From: Cryptomeria japonica
Lineage: Eukaryota; Streptophyta; Pinopsida; Cupressales; Cupressaceae
Reading direction: 5' to 3'
Length of the DNA: 64,000 nucleotides
Assembly (NCBI RefSeq): GCF_030272615.1
Contig: NC_081411.1
Location: 827,008,897-827,072,896, forward strand
Shown piece by piece: positions 48,795 to 61,081 of the stretch; positions within the stretch are counted from its first letter, which is position 1; every line of letters begins with the position of its first letter. The notes beneath the pieces are model-generated. The model was not told where the DNA came from, did not search any database, and saw nothing but the letters and a program-made list of their open reading frames with translations. The position numbers and the translations under genes are program-made.

Positions 48795-50690
48795 TTAGTT
48801 CACCTCTTGAAGGGGAAATACCCCTAATTCACCTCTCAAATGCACAAATGTTGTCTTTGGGAGAGGCTTGGTGAATATGTCTACTAACTGCTCCTTACTA
48901 GACACATGCTCCAGTGCAATCTCTTTATTCTGAACCTTTTCCCTCAAGAAATGATACTTAAGCTGAAAATTCTTGGTTCTAGAATGTAAAACTAGATTCT
49001 TTGATATATTGATAACACTTGTGTTATCACAGAATATACTTACCAGTTCAGATACAAGGATCTTGAAGCCTTCCAGTACATGCTTCATCCAGATTGTCTG
49101 AGTGCATTTCATGAAAGCTGCAACATACTCCGCTTCCATTGTAGACTGAGAGATGCAACTTTGCTTTTTACTCATCCATGAGACCAATCTACCACCAAGA
49201 AAGAATGCACCACCAGTTGTGCTCTTCCAGTCATCCACATTACTGGCCCAATTAGCATCTGTGAATACTTTCAGATTGAAATTATTGTTGTATGGGTACA
49301 CAATCCATAGTCAATAGTTCCCTTTAGATACCTAAGAATTTGCTTGACTACACTCAAGTGAGATTCTCTTGGACTCTTCTGGAACCTTGCAGTGATGCCA
49401 ACTGTATGTGCAATATCCGGTCTACTATGCACTACATAATGCAACTTACCAATCATTGATCAGTATTCCTTCTCATCAACCAGTGCAGAATCATCTTCCT
49501 TTGTCAATTTGCAACTGGTCACCATCAGTGTACCAACCGGTTTGCTATCTTCCATGCCAAAAGTCTTCAACACCTCTTTGACATATTTGGGCTGAGTGAT
49601 GAAGATTCCATCTTTCATCTGCTAGATCTGCAGTCCAATGAAGAACTTAATCTCCCCTATGAGTGGCATTTCAAACTCTTTCTTCATCTCATCAGCAAAC
49701 TGATGACTCATCTTGTCATCTCCACCAAAGGTGATGTCATCAACAAATACTTCACAGATCAGGATCTAATCTTCTTCAGACTTTTAGTAGATATTTCTAT
49801 CTTCACTTCTTCTCTCAAATCCAATCTTCACAAGATGGGAATGTAGGCGCTCATACCATGCCCTAGGTGCTTGCTTTAGACAATATAATGCTTTGTGTAG
49901 CCTACATACCATGTCACTATCTTCAGATAGGGTAAACCCATCTGGTTGCTCAATATATACCTCCTCTTCAAGTACACCATTTAGGAATGCAGATTTTACA
50001 TCCATTTGATATACCTTGAATCTCTTAAAAGTTGTATATGCAAGAAGCAAACCTAGCTATAGGAGCAAAGGTTTCCCCATAGTCTTCACCTTCTTCTTGA
50101 GCATATCCTTTGCATACTAGTCTGGCTTTATTCCTAATCACTATGCCATCCTCATTCAACTTATTTCTGAACACCCATTTGGTGCCAATGACATTTTTAT
50201 GCTCTGGCCTGGGTACCAAAGACCATGTACCATTTTTCTCTATCTGGTCAAGTTCTTCTCCCATTGCCTTGATCCAGTCTTCATCATTATGAGCCTCTTT
50301 GAATGATTTAGGCTCAAATTCAGAGATCATACATAAGTTTTCTTTGATCTTTCTTCTGGTAAGGATTCCTGCATCCTTATCACCTATGATCTTCTTGGGA
50401 TCATGATTCAACTTGACATGCCAAGGAATGGTCTTAATTGGTTCTTCTTTCTTTTCTTCTTCATCCTTATCTTCATCAGTATCAACATTCACTAGTTTAG
50501 GAACACTGTTACTGGTGCTCGGTTGACTGACAACTAGTTCCCAAAAGGTTGCAACCAATTCATTTACAACTTGCTCACTGCCTATTTTCATAGTCTTCTC
50601 AGAGGATTCATCAACTCTTACATTGATCATTTCCATAATTCTCCGAGTCCTATTGTTGTAGCACTTGAAAGCTTTACTCTTGGTGGAATA
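48795..50690 (-). pseudogene. C reverse transcriptase and RNase H
   Basis: RT starts with DWIKAMGEELDQIEKNGTWS and [19 protein letters not shown], then a frameshift near 50035, [36 protein letters not shown], a VFVDDITFGGDD catalytic box (about 49750) and YKGTIDYGL-type thumb. The RNase H follows after a shift near 49290: VFTDANWASNVDDWKSTTGG, STMEAEYVAAFMKCTQ and a complete end FTKPLPKTTFVHLRGELGVF at TAA 48795. Several stops in 49450-49790. Confidence 0.85.
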
Positions 50691-50692
50691 TC

Positions 50693-51820
50693 CTAGAAAT
50701 ATTCCTTCATCACATTTAGCTTCAGATTTGCCTTGATGTTCACTCCTCTTGATGTAACATTGCTACCAAAGACCTTAAAATAGTTTACCACAGGGGTCTT
50801 ACCGGTCCAATACTCATAAGGAGTTTTGTCCTTTCCCTTTTTGATGAGTACCCAGTTCATAGTGTAAACTGCAGTGCTCACCGCTTCTCTCCAAAAGGTG
50901 TGAGCAACCTTTCCTTGGATCAACATAGTTCTAGCTGCTTCAACCACAGTCTGGTTATTCCTCTCTGCTAAGCCATTTTGTTGTGGAGTCCAGGGGGCAG
51001 ACAACAGTCTCTTGATGCCAAATTCTTCACAATACTTGTTGAATTCACTGGAAGTGAATTCCCCTCCTTGATCAGTTCTGAGACACTTGATCCTTTTACC
51101 ACTTTCCTTTTCCACTAATGCTCTGAAAGCTTTGAATTTCCCAAAAGCTTCAGACTTGTCTTTCAAGAATGTGACCCACATCATTCTTGAGCAATCATCA
51201 GTGAGAATCATGAAGTACCTATCACCTTGCACACTTCTAGTTTTCATAGGACCACATAAAAATCAGTATGCACAAGATCAAGCAAGTTGTCAACAGTGAA
51301 GGATTTACCTTTAAAAGTTGAGGAAGACATTTTCCCCAATTGACATTCTCTACACAAGGCATTATCCAGTTTGCTCAACACCGGCAACCCTCTAACTACC
51401 TTGATCTTACTAGCCTTCACAATGTTGTCAAAGTTCACATGGCAGAATCTCCTATGCCATATCCAGCTATCATCAAGCTTATCCATAAGACATGTACTTA
51501 TAGTAGCATTTAGATGAAATAGGTTACCTTTAGTCTGCATGCCAGTGGCTACCAATTTACTATCTTTACCTTTGATTCTGCAAACTCCATTCTTGAATTG
51601 CAGAGTGAGTCCACTATCATTTAACTGGGCAACACTTAGAAGGTTGTGTCTGAGACCATCAACCCAATACACATTGTCAGCACTACTCTTTCCATTCAAG
51701 GAGATGGACCCTCTACCTTTGACCATGCATGTTGCATCATTGCCAAAGCAAACCACACCACCATCATACTCTTCTAATGATAGAAACTTGCTCCGATCAC
51801 CAGTCATATGGTGAGAGCAG
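50693..51820 (-). pseudogene. C protease and integrase
   Basis: PR box EWIIDSSCSHHMTGDRSKF (51790-51845; DSG reads DSS). INT zinc site: HRRFCHVNFDNIV then CRECQLGKM. Core: LDLVHTDFYVVL, a frameshift near 51247, GDRYFMILTDDCSRMMWVTF, LRTDQGGEFTSSEF (second Asp intact), TPQQNGLAERNNQTVVEAAR (Glu intact). Then TPYEYWTGKTPVVNYFKVFG and a frameshift near 50750. Confidence 0.85.
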
Positions 51821-51855
51821 CTGCTATCAATGATCCACTCATTGGAATCATCAAA

Positions 51856-52872
51856 CTAGGAGACAAGAGCCTTCTTGTCTGTCACATCTTCCTTTATAGC
51901 AACGAATACAATGTCTTCATTTTCTTCATCTTCTGATTCCTCATCTGTGACACCTTCATCAACTGCCACAAAACAATTTCTTCGGTTTCCTCCTTTGAAT
52001 TTCTTGAACCTTTCCGGTTTGTCCTTGTTGTCACTATTAGGACAGTTCATAGCAATATGTCCTATCTAGTTGTAGGAGAAATATTTCCAAGGTAGCTTAC
52101 CTTTGTATTTACTAGTTCCTTTTGGGAATCTCCTGGCTAGAAGAGCTTCAAATTCCATCAGAAACTCTTCATCCTTCATTTCTCTGTTCTGACTAGGTTC
52201 CCCACTAGTGCTAGCCTCTTTTCCTTTTTTGGATGGTATAGCAGAAGCTTTAAAAGCTGATTCTGACTTTTGAACACTACCATCAAAGCTATTCAGCTCA
52301 TAGGCTATTCACTTGGCTATGATGGAGTCCAAGGATGCCTTAGACTTGTCTATTGATCTCAGCTCCTAAATAGCAGCAACCCTTATTGCATAGACCGACA
52401 ACAGGGATCTCAGGACTTTACTTACCATAGTGGAATCTTCTATTTTGCCACTTGCACTCTTTATTTCTCCAACAACTGTTTTGATTCTTATTCCATACTG
52501 CTGAATGGTCTCTCCTTCAACCATCCTCATGTCTTCAAAATTTCCTCTCAAGCTCTCTTCCTTAGCCTGTTTTACATGCTCATCACCACCATAGATTTTT
52601 TCAAGAGCATCCCATACTTCTTTGGGATTTGCCTTGTCCTGAACATCAATAAACTCAATGTCAGATAGACTACTGATGAGGGCTTCCATGACTTTCCCAT
52701 TTTCTTGTATCTCTCTCTTTTGGTCATCGGTGAGAGTACCAGTAGGGACAACATATACATTTTCAACATAACTCCAGTGTTGAACACCCATGCTTTTGAT
52801 GAATATCTTCATCCTGTCTTTCCATATAGAAAAGTTTTCCCTATTGAACTTTGGACCTTCCCTCTTCATCAT
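51856..52872 (-). pseudogene. C gag with damaged zinc knuckle
   Basis: MMKREGPKFNRENFSIWKDR at 52872 is the copia gag start. VWDALEKIYGGDEHVKQAK, ETIQQYGIRIKTVVGEI and MVSKVLRSLLSVYAIRVAAI follow the usual UBN2-type gag pattern. The knuckle region reads KYFSYN.IGHIAMNCP (near 52040-52100), with both first cysteines changed to Tyr or Ser-Tyr and a stop inside. Its acidic tail (DEESEDEENEDIVFVA) leads to PR. Confidence 0.85.
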
Positions 52873-52927
52873 TTGGCTAGGATCTTTTCATCAAGTAGTT
52901 AAGCTTACAATATAGAGGACTTGGAGT

Positions 52928-52940
52928 GCTCTGATACCAA
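52928..52940 (-). promoter_or_regulatory. C primer binding site (tRNA-iMet)
   Basis: Minus strand TTGGTATCAGAGC, directly after the 5' LTR end. Confidence 0.9.
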
Positions 52941-52941
52941 T

Positions 52942-54569
52942 TGATAACTCAATGATGAACCACTAGTACCAAACCGGTACTGAGAGGGGGGGGGGGTGAA
53001 TTAGTACAAACACAAATATGCCCAAAATCAGTTTGATAGAAAACACTCACAATGACTGATAAACAAAGATACCAGTAAAATAGAGTGCAACCGGTAGCAT
53101 CTAGTATAGTTCAATCAGTCATGAACCAGTCACTCACTAAGCTTTTCTCTTAGCTCAATACCACATTATCATAATATTCACATGCATGAACTAGTAGACT
53201 TTAACTATCAAATCTTCACAACAGGGAGTTCAATATGTTTTATAGACAGGCACAAAACATAGAACCTTCATGTGCATAATAGATAAAACAAAGCATCACA
53301 AGACAAAAGCATTTCACATGACACACATATTTTTCACATGGAAACCCAACTGGAAAAAACCACGGTGGGGATGAATACCCACAAGCTGCTTTTTGAACTC
53401 CTTAGAAGTCCGCTCTATTAGGAGCCTTGTTTGGTTAAGAACATTACAATAGGTTGTGGTAGGAACCGATCCTGTTAGGGATCACCTAGTTAAGGGTTAA
53501 ACCCGGTAGGGTCACCTTGTTAGAGGATTTTAAGAACTCAATAGCTGAAAGGATCTCCTAAGCTTTTCTAGCTTCTTAGAACTCATTAGCTTCAAGTTAC
53601 CTGGTTAAGGGATTTACAGCAAGCCAATTAAGACCACCTGATTTAAGGGATTTTGAATCAAGCCAGTTAAGGCTACCCTGTTAGGGGATTTTACAATTGT
53701 TGAAGTGGTTAGAGATCAACAGGTATTACAATGATCTGATAACAGGACTTAATACTAATACAGCTCCGTTTAGGCTCCTCTTTTTCTTCTGCACATACAC
53801 TTTGCAAGTATCTCTTCTCTCCTATGGTCTGGCAAGAATCTTGTATCACTTTCATTGGATACACACTCACAAATTTTGCCAACAACTTCAAATAGAAACC
53901 TAACATCGACCTTATAGGGAACATATAGGTCGATAGCAAAAACCTTAAACCCTAAACCTGTTAGGTTGAGCAATTCAAATGGTTCAATCCTGATCATTAA
54001 AACATACTGCATTAAATGCACCAGTCTTGAGTCGATCTCAAGACATTCTCCATCATCCATTATCCACCATTTTCATGGTAGCTAATAACCCATCATGCGT
54101 TATCACCATTTGACAGACTTCACACATTCCTGAGGTAGATAGGAATAGTCTTCTTCATGCAAGATCCTTCACGCACACAGAGCTTACATGGCAACATGAT
54201 CTGTCCTCCATCATACTGCTAACTCATCACACAAAGATCACCGATTGAGTCACACAGACTTGAGATACTCCAACCAGAAACCCCAAAGTGGAAGCTACCT
54301 TACAAACTGGTAGTCATACAGTGCTTCCATGTGCCGATTCCCATAACTATATGCCGGTTCACTTTGAACAAATGTGCCACTACACTTTGGCATATACCAA
54401 TTCACACATATGCCAGTACCTCTTTCTTCACTTAACTCATGTGCCGGTTCACACTATGTCTCATATTGACATCAATGACAACATACAATATCATTATGTC
54501 TTCATGCTAGTTTACATAAGGCTCATTCCGGTTAACATAATGCTCATGCCGGTCCACATAATGCCAACA
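52942..54569 (-). repeat. C 5' LTR (1628 bp)
   Basis: Near copy of 46927-48551. The stretch 53040-54060 against 47022-48040 differs at only a handful of bases on reading. Confidence 0.9.
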
Positions 54570-56223
54570 ATTATAGGGCTTCATAATCTTAGGTATATCT
54601 CTAACAACCTTAGTTGAACTGATCTCCACAATGCAATCAAAATTCACATGACACGACCTTTTATGCCATAACCAACTCTCATCAATCTATGTAATCAAAC
54701 ATGTCTTATCACTAGAGATCAAATAAAATATGTTACCTTTTGTCTATGTACCAGTTGCAATCTCCAAGCCAAATTTGTTAATGATTTTGCATTTTCCATC
54801 CTTGAACTGTAATTGAAATCCCTTATCTATCAATTGTCCTACACTCAAAAGATTTTGCCTCAAACCTTCAACATAATAAACATTGTTAGTATTTTTCTTA
54901 CCATCCAATGATATAGTTCCTTTTCCTTTGATCATACATACTTTGTCATCTCCAAATATAACTAGTCCACCATCAATTTCTTGCAATGATAGAAACTTCC
55001 CTTCATCTCCAGTCATATGATGTGAACAACCACTGTCAATTACCCATTCATCCTTATCCTCAATTTCAGGAGCAAGTGCCTTCTCCTCAGGTACATTCTC
55101 TTCCAGTACTAGATCATCTTCCTTGATAGCCAAGAATACCCATTCTTTCCCATTGCCGAATCCACTAGCAAAGTCATTTGTTAGTTCATCATTTGAATCA
55201 GTAATGCCTTCCTCATCCACCAAGTAGCATAATTTGTCTCTATTTTTTTTGAATTTATACTTGTTCTGATATCCAGGGTTAGGTTTAAATATTCTCTTAA
55301 CTCTTTCTTCAAATATTGAATTCCTTTCAGGACATCTAGATGCAAAATGACCAATCTTATTACATGAAAAACATTTAAAAGGTTTTTTTTCTTCATACTT
55401 ACTTCCTACCGGTCCTTTCGGTACTCTTATAGCAAATAGTGCTTCAAGTTTCTCAAACTCATCATCTTCTCTCTTCATATCTTCTAATTATTTTGCATAT
55501 AAATCTCTCCAATCTTGCTTACCAGTTGTAGATGTAGATGCATGAAAAGCAAGTTCAGTCTTCACACCTCCATAAGGTCCAAATTCCTTGAGCTCAAAAG
55601 CAGATAGTTTCCCAACCAAAGTATCTATGTTGACAGATGTATTAGCCATTGTTCTTAATTCATTAATAGCAGTAGCCTTCATTTTGTAAGCTAGTGGTAG
55701 GGATCTCAGGACTTTTAGAAACAATCTCATCTTCACTCAAAGTTCCACCACAACATTGAATTCTCATAACAATCTCATTTACCCTTTCCATGAATGTAGT
55801 GGTCCTTTCATCTTCTTCCATCTTCAGGTTTACATATCTTACTCGATAACCATCAAGTTTAGGAATCTTCACTGTAGGGTCACCTTCATTAAGAGTTTGC
55901 AATTTATCCCATATAGCCTTTCCAGATGATTTGTCAGTTAATCCCATTATTTGCTGATCAGAAAGTGAAAACAAGAGGGCTTCTCTTGCTCTATAGTCTT
56001 TCTCAATCTCCTTGTCTAGGTTTGCTAGAGGAGGATTGCCAGATCCCAGATTATAGGGTGTGACACCATTCCATGTGATCTCCCAAATCTCCTTGCCAAG
56101 ACATCTCAAATGAGTCTCCATTTGAATCTTCCATATTGTATAATTTGTTCCTTCAATCCTCGGTATATCCCTTCAAAATATAGCTCTAGAAGAACTGGAT
56201 GAACTTGAATTGTTAGTCACCAT
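54570..56223 (-). pseudogene. B gag, zinc knuckle, protease and start of integrase
   Basis: ATG 56223 (MVTNNSSSSSSSRAIF), then IEGTNYTIWKIQMETHLRC, AIWDKLQTLNEGDPTVKIPK and, after a shift near 55700, LRSLPLAYKMKATAINELRT. The knuckle CFSCNKIGHFASRC is intact (about 55320-55365). PR DEWVIDSGCSHHMTG has an intact DSG (about 55010-55055). The INT start has a zinc histidine pair (WHKRSCHVNFDCI) and runs to the C insertion at 54575. B thus keeps motifs that A and C have lost, although it is the oldest by nesting. Confidence 0.85.
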
Positions 56224-56267
56224 AGGATCTTCCTCAAGCGGTTAAAATTTTTTCAAAGAGGACCAAA

Positions 56268-56280
56268 GCTTTGATACCAA
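56268..56280 (-). promoter_or_regulatory. B primer binding site (tRNA-iMet-like)
   Basis: Minus strand TTGGTATCAAAGC, one base different from the usual TTGGTATCAGAGC. Confidence 0.8.
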
Positions 56281-56281
56281 T

Positions 56282-57480
56282 TGTTAGATAGTTCAAATAA
56301 CCAGAAGACAACTGAGAGGGGGGTGAATCAGTTGTCACAGATTACCAGAAGCTTTAGCAATTTAAAAAAATAGTACCAAAATAGCAGTTAATCCAATAAA
56401 GTATAAATAATAATCAAAGAATAAAAACCATCCACACAACACCAAGATTTGTACATGAAAAACCTTGTAAAGGGAAAAACCATGGTGGGAAGTCTACCCA
56501 TAATTAGATAATACTCTTGCTATAATTATGTGAACTTACAATAAAGGGGCCTACACTTGCAGGAAGGCCAACAGCCTAGAGCACACTGCTCATCACAAAA
56601 GTAGTCTCACTGACTACATACAAATCCAAACTATAATCTGGAGAAGTGTTGAACTGCAAAAGATAGGATCTCCTATGCCTCAGTACAGTTCTAGTTAGGA
56701 TCAATACCAAAGGACTAAATCCTCTTATAAACCCAATACAATCTCCAATGATTGACCAACTCCTCTGCTAGAATGATATTACATTATTTGCACATTACAT
56801 TCCTCAACCATGACCTCTTATATTCACCACAATGATCTACCATGAGATCTTACATCTTATTTATATAAACCTTCAACCATAAACAATAAGCTCAGCCACA
56901 AAACAATAAACCAAAACAATAATTACAAACTCTGTCATCCTTAGACCAAAACAAATAATATCCAATATGTAAGACATCCTGGAAGTACAACAATAGGTCC
57001 TATCCATAGGTTACATCAATGTCGGTCCATAACCTAGAACAACTGGGACCAAGTGTAGGTCCACACACTTCAACAATGATCTCCAAATGCCAAGTCTTGA
57101 ACATGATTACCAACAGCATCCTGAAACTCCATCAGAAGTTGTACCAACACCAATTATGCAATGCATCAAAGATCTTCATCAAAAGCTCTGTCGGTGAAAC
57201 CCTCACTGAAACCAGAAACCAATCTTCTAGGTAAGCAGGATACCATCCAATCACCAAACCAAAACCAACTAACCAAATATGAGTATAAGCATCATGAACA
57301 AGACAATTCCATCACTAGATTATATCGGAGTCAACCAAATCATGCTGGATCCAAGATAACCCAAAACTACTCCACCTATCGGGACTAGAAGGGTGTCAGT
57401 AAAGAATCCAAACAGCTAGTGTTGACATCAATGACAAAACATCGATGCAATACATAATCAATTCCACCGAATGGCCAACA
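56282..57480 (-). repeat. B 5' LTR (1199 bp)
   Basis: On the minus strand it begins TGTTGGCCATTCGG at 57480 and ends CTAACA at 56282. Shares the phrase gttttgtcattgatgtcaaca with the A LTR. No partner LTR in the window. Confidence 0.85.
56856..56870 (-). promoter_or_regulatory. B LTR TATA box
   Basis: Minus strand gtttatataaataag, a strong TATA context about 575 bases before the LTR end. Confidence 0.6.
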
Positions 57481-59360
57481 AATACAACTATGTCTATTTT
57501 AGTGGAGATAGGAGTGGAAAATTTTCTTTTCTTTTCAACCTTTGTCTTCAGCCAAGCTGGAGAGATTAATTCATATTTTGATCTTCTATTGACAACATCA
57601 GGGGTACTTTGTATAGGAGAGGAGTGGATTTCAAGCAAAGTAGAGAAAGACCGATCATCAATTATTTGTTGATAAATACCTTTAGAATTAGAGAGGGGCG
57701 ATTTTCCATTGGGTGATGTAGTTTGGTCATCCTTTTCACAAGTGGACTTCAACCTGGCAGTGGTTTCTTCAAGCGTCTCTCCATCATCGCGTGACTAAGA
57801 GCTTATGTTTAAGGGCCTATCTGTAGACTTAACTATTGATATTTGAGCAAGGGAAGAGGAAACTTCTCCATTCTCTCTACGAGATGAAGACTTATAACTT
57901 TGAGAAGAGTTGACCTATTACTTCCATTTGTTGTTCAAGTAGTCGGATGTTCTCCTTAAAATCGGGGCAGTATGAATCATCAGGTCTAAAACCTCTTCTT
58001 TGGACCAATCAACCTCCAAAGAGATTGCATTAGTAACAGTGTGATACTTTGAGTCAATAATGATCATATCTTCAGTAACATCATCAGAAACATTGAAGGA
58101 AATACCAAGGGTGTGAATCTACTATAAGGAGAGCCTCATGTAAATCCTCTTGAATACTTCAACATCATCTAAACAACCTTCCCAAAAATATTCAAGCTCA
58201 GGGTGATTCATATAACCTTTGGCTCCATACAAAAGGTGTCTCACATATATCCTTTATTATCAAAGCTACTTGTGGCTGGTAGGAATGAAAAATGGAATTT
58301 CTCTAGAAGTGTTCCCACTGCCTTGGCAACACCATTAGATTTACATCAAAAGACACCGGTTGACAATTGAAAAAAGTATCCCCTTTTCTCATATTCAAGT
58401 ATTTCACATTTACCATAGACATTTGGTGGCAGACTTCTAAAAACACAATATAATTAGAGGGAAAACAGGGCAATTTCAATGGCCCTTTCTCAAAACCCCC
58501 AACTATAAGGTATGAGAACCAATCTAATTGGGTGTAAAATTTCCAAATTTCATCACACGGTAAGAAAAGACATGGGAAAACTGTAGGCCAACGTTTTCTT
58601 CTAATTTTCTGACTAGGCCCATTGAGAACACATCATTAACATGAGAAAAAGAATGTATACCCTTCGACAAGGTTAGCTAAGGAAATTTCTAGTAAATAGG
58701 TGCAAAAATAGGAGAAGGGCGATGTAGCTCTAAACCCAACCAGGCAGACTCTTGACTAGCTAGGATGTAAACAAGATATGATCACATATGATCGACTAGG
58801 GACTGGTAGAAATTCTACAATTTCTCATTCAAATGAAAATTGATGATGGAGGCCCAGTTAATGAAACTTTCGAGAGTAGATATAGTAAGAATGAAATGAC
58901 ACATCCAAAATTTGAAAAATTTAGTGGAATTATTACCCACAACGCGATACAAAAGAACTATAATCTCCGCAACTTCATCTTTGAAATGCATTATTTTAAG
59001 CTTGGTGGACAGCTAAGACTTACCTCCCTTTTTTGACTTCAAGTAGTTCCTAGCTATACAATTCATGCACAAGTATCCATGCGCACAAATATATTTCTCG
59101 CCAACTAAAATAGACATATTCTCAACAACTTCATTTTCAGAGAGGCAAAGAGCGCGATAAATGCTTTTAGGGTTAATTCGTGTGACTACCTTACCACCTT
59201 CCGCTTGAATTTCTTGAGTTTTAGGGTTATATCTCTCAGAGAAGGCAACAACCAAATCTGTGTAGGAAATGACCAATTCAACTACTCTGTCACCGTGTCC
59301 TATATGCCTACCCACTGATTTTGTATTATACTCTACATGAGTGTGAGCTAGATGATACAC
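57481..59360 (-). pseudogene. G2 downstream sense ORF of unknown function, cut by B
   Basis: About 600 codons on the same strand as pol, starting shortly after INT. The opening is about 115 residues without a stop (contains GDRVVELVISYTDLVVAF, SERYNPKTQEIQAEGGKVVT, SIYRALCLSENEVVENMS). Later islands are FWMCHFILTISTLESFINWA, LRHLLYGAKGYMNHPE-like and ELEYFWEGCLDDVEVFKRIY; the last part is Ser/Thr/Lys-rich. The SERYNPKT...RINPKSIYRAL pattern is loosely like the N-terminal part of plant mobile domain or other retroelement accessory proteins, but I cannot name it. The end is missing because B inserted at 57480. Stops are frequent between 57900 and 59000 and there is a frameshift near 58310. Confidence 0.5.
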
Positions 59361-59964
59361 TTAGAGAATTCAAAAAATGGAGACCAATTCAAAAATCATC
59401 TGCCACCCCATTCATGTACTTAAATGATGTGACATGCCTTAAATGCCAAATTTACTTTGCCTTTTTAAATGGTTCCTTAATTCAACTTGTTCCTAAAAAG
59501 GAAAACAACGTTAGTCCATATAAAACCTGCCACAAAGGTGGCACCCCGAATCCTAGGAAAGGTTTGAGAAGTCATTCAATCGAGGAAAATGTGAACTAAT
59601 GGACCTATGGTTAGGACTTGTGAACTTTCTACAACCCATGACAGAGCGACCAAATATAAGACAAGAAACATCTAGCAATCGAGGAGTTTTAAAACTTTCT
59701 AACTCTACGACTAACTTAGAAAGGAGACACGACACATGACATATCTTTGGGAAATCACCAAGCCCGTGACTAAAGGGTAATGGTTTCAAAATTTAAAATA
59801 AGGGTAACGCATTGGCTCTAAATGGGGGCAAGGACTTTTAGGATACAAAGGATCCAAAAAACTTGGCCTAAGCCTTATTCATTGGATGATAGAGATGAAA
59901 GAAAGCACGAACAATAGACTAAATAAGAAAACAAAACTATGTACAAAGGAGGGAAGACATTCCT
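59361..59964 (-). other. Spacer between G2 integrase and extra ORF
   Basis: No motif recognised. The open frame 59553-59789 has no similarity I can see. Confidence 0.4.
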
Positions 59965-61053
59965 TTAATTGAGTATTTTAAAATATTTCCCATTATAGGC
60001 AAGAGGTAATGGAATACCATCTGGATAGGCCAATAGAAAATCATTGTTGCAAAGGATTTGTCTGATCTGAAAAGGTCCCTTCCATAATGAATCAAACTTT
60101 TTGTGTGAGCCCTTCAGTTCCCTTATCTTGTCCCAAAGAAGTACCATGTCTCCGACTATAAAAACTCTCTGCCTAGCTCTCTTGTCAAAAATATTCTTAA
60201 TCATCTATTGGTGGTGAGTAATTTTGTCAATCACTACGTCTCTTTGTTCCTCCAATTTATTCAAGTACATGATCCTCTTCTCCACTGCAGATTGAAATTG
60301 TTCATCTTCAATAGCCTTCTAGAAATTGAGTGTAGAGAGTTCTAGTGGCAAGGGTAAAGCATTCTCCACCCCATAGACAAGCTGAAAAAGGAGACATGCC
60401 TATAGCCCTTTTATATGTTACTCTATCTTCCCATAGAGCATCATATAGCTTTTTATGTCATTCCCTTTGATTCTCATCCACTAATTTCTTGTAATTGAAG
60501 CAAGATTTTTATTGGTAGACTCAACCTATCTATTTCCTTTAGGATATTAATCTAAGGAGTGTGTTAGGCTTATGTCGTTCTCATAGAAAAATGAGGTAAT
60601 TTCAACTAATGAGAAATAAGTAGCATTATCAACAACTATTTTCTTGGGGACTCCAAATCTTACCAAGATATTTTCTTTCAGAAAATTACACACCACTTCA
60701 GAAGTAGTATGTTTCACAGGGATGGCTTCTACCCATTTGGTAAAATAATCAGTGGCTGTTAAAATATGGGTATGTCCAACAGAAGAATGTGAATTGATTG
60801 GGTCTATAAAGTCGATGCCCCACTATTGGAAAGGCTCGTCAATCACAATAGGTCTTAAGGGTAATGCAGCTAAATGGGGTCTACTAGTAAACATGACACA
60901 TTTTTCACACTTGGATACCCATTTGTATGTATCTTTGAACATACCTGGCCAATAGAACTTTTGACAAAGAATTTTGAAAGTTATTAGAGAAGTAGAAAAA
61001 TGACCGCCACAAGCCTCATTGTGAAAGAGTCCCAACAACTTCTTCATCCACAC
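59965..61053 (-). pseudogene. G2 integrase
   Basis: Zinc domain: HNEACGGHFSTSLITFKILC, FYWPGMFKDTYKWV, CEKCVMF (H-H-C-C complete, 60890-61030). Core: WGIDFIDPINSHSSVGHTHI (first Asp), FGVPKKIVVDNATYFSL (second Asp, about 60640), then YPKGNR.VESTNKNL with its Glu. The C-terminal part is RARQRVFIVGDMVLLWDKIR, KFDSLWKGPFQIRQI, ending with a stop at 59965. No chromodomain seen. Stops in the core and a decayed stretch at 60210-60520. Confidence 0.85.
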
Positions 61054-61081
61054 ATCTTACAAAACTACCATCAACTCCCTT

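Larger units (their letters stand above)
46927..54569 (-). mobile_element. C: copia element, youngest of the nest, inserted in B
   Basis: LTRs 52942-54569 (5') and 46927-48551 (3') are nearly identical over 1.6 kb. The target duplication attat is perfect (46922-46926 and 54570-54574). Primer site at 52940-52928, purine tract at 48566-48552. The order is gag, PR, INT, RT, RNH. Despite similar LTRs, the coding part has several frameshifts and stops, so it may have been a defective copy when it moved, or I misjudge its age. Confidence 0.9.
39917..57480 (-). mobile_element. B: oldest copia element of the nest, split by A and C, 3' part missing
   Basis: Pieces in transcript order are 57480-56282 (5' LTR), 56281-54570 (gag, PR, start of INT), 46926-46823 (INT zinc region) and 41017-39917 (INT core to start of RT). 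Protein reads across both insertions: ...KIMKPYN at 54575 joins NMVCKECQMGKQ at 46926, and ...LDLIHT at 46827 joins NLCGPTRV at 41017. Homology stops within the RT at GTKWV.RN (about 39917), where purine-rich DNA begins, so most of RT, RNase H and the 3' LTR are lost. Confidence 0.85.

Noticed and set aside
59553-59789. 78-codon minus-strand frame between G2 integrase and the extra ORF
   Set aside because: No motif and no continuity with either neighbour.
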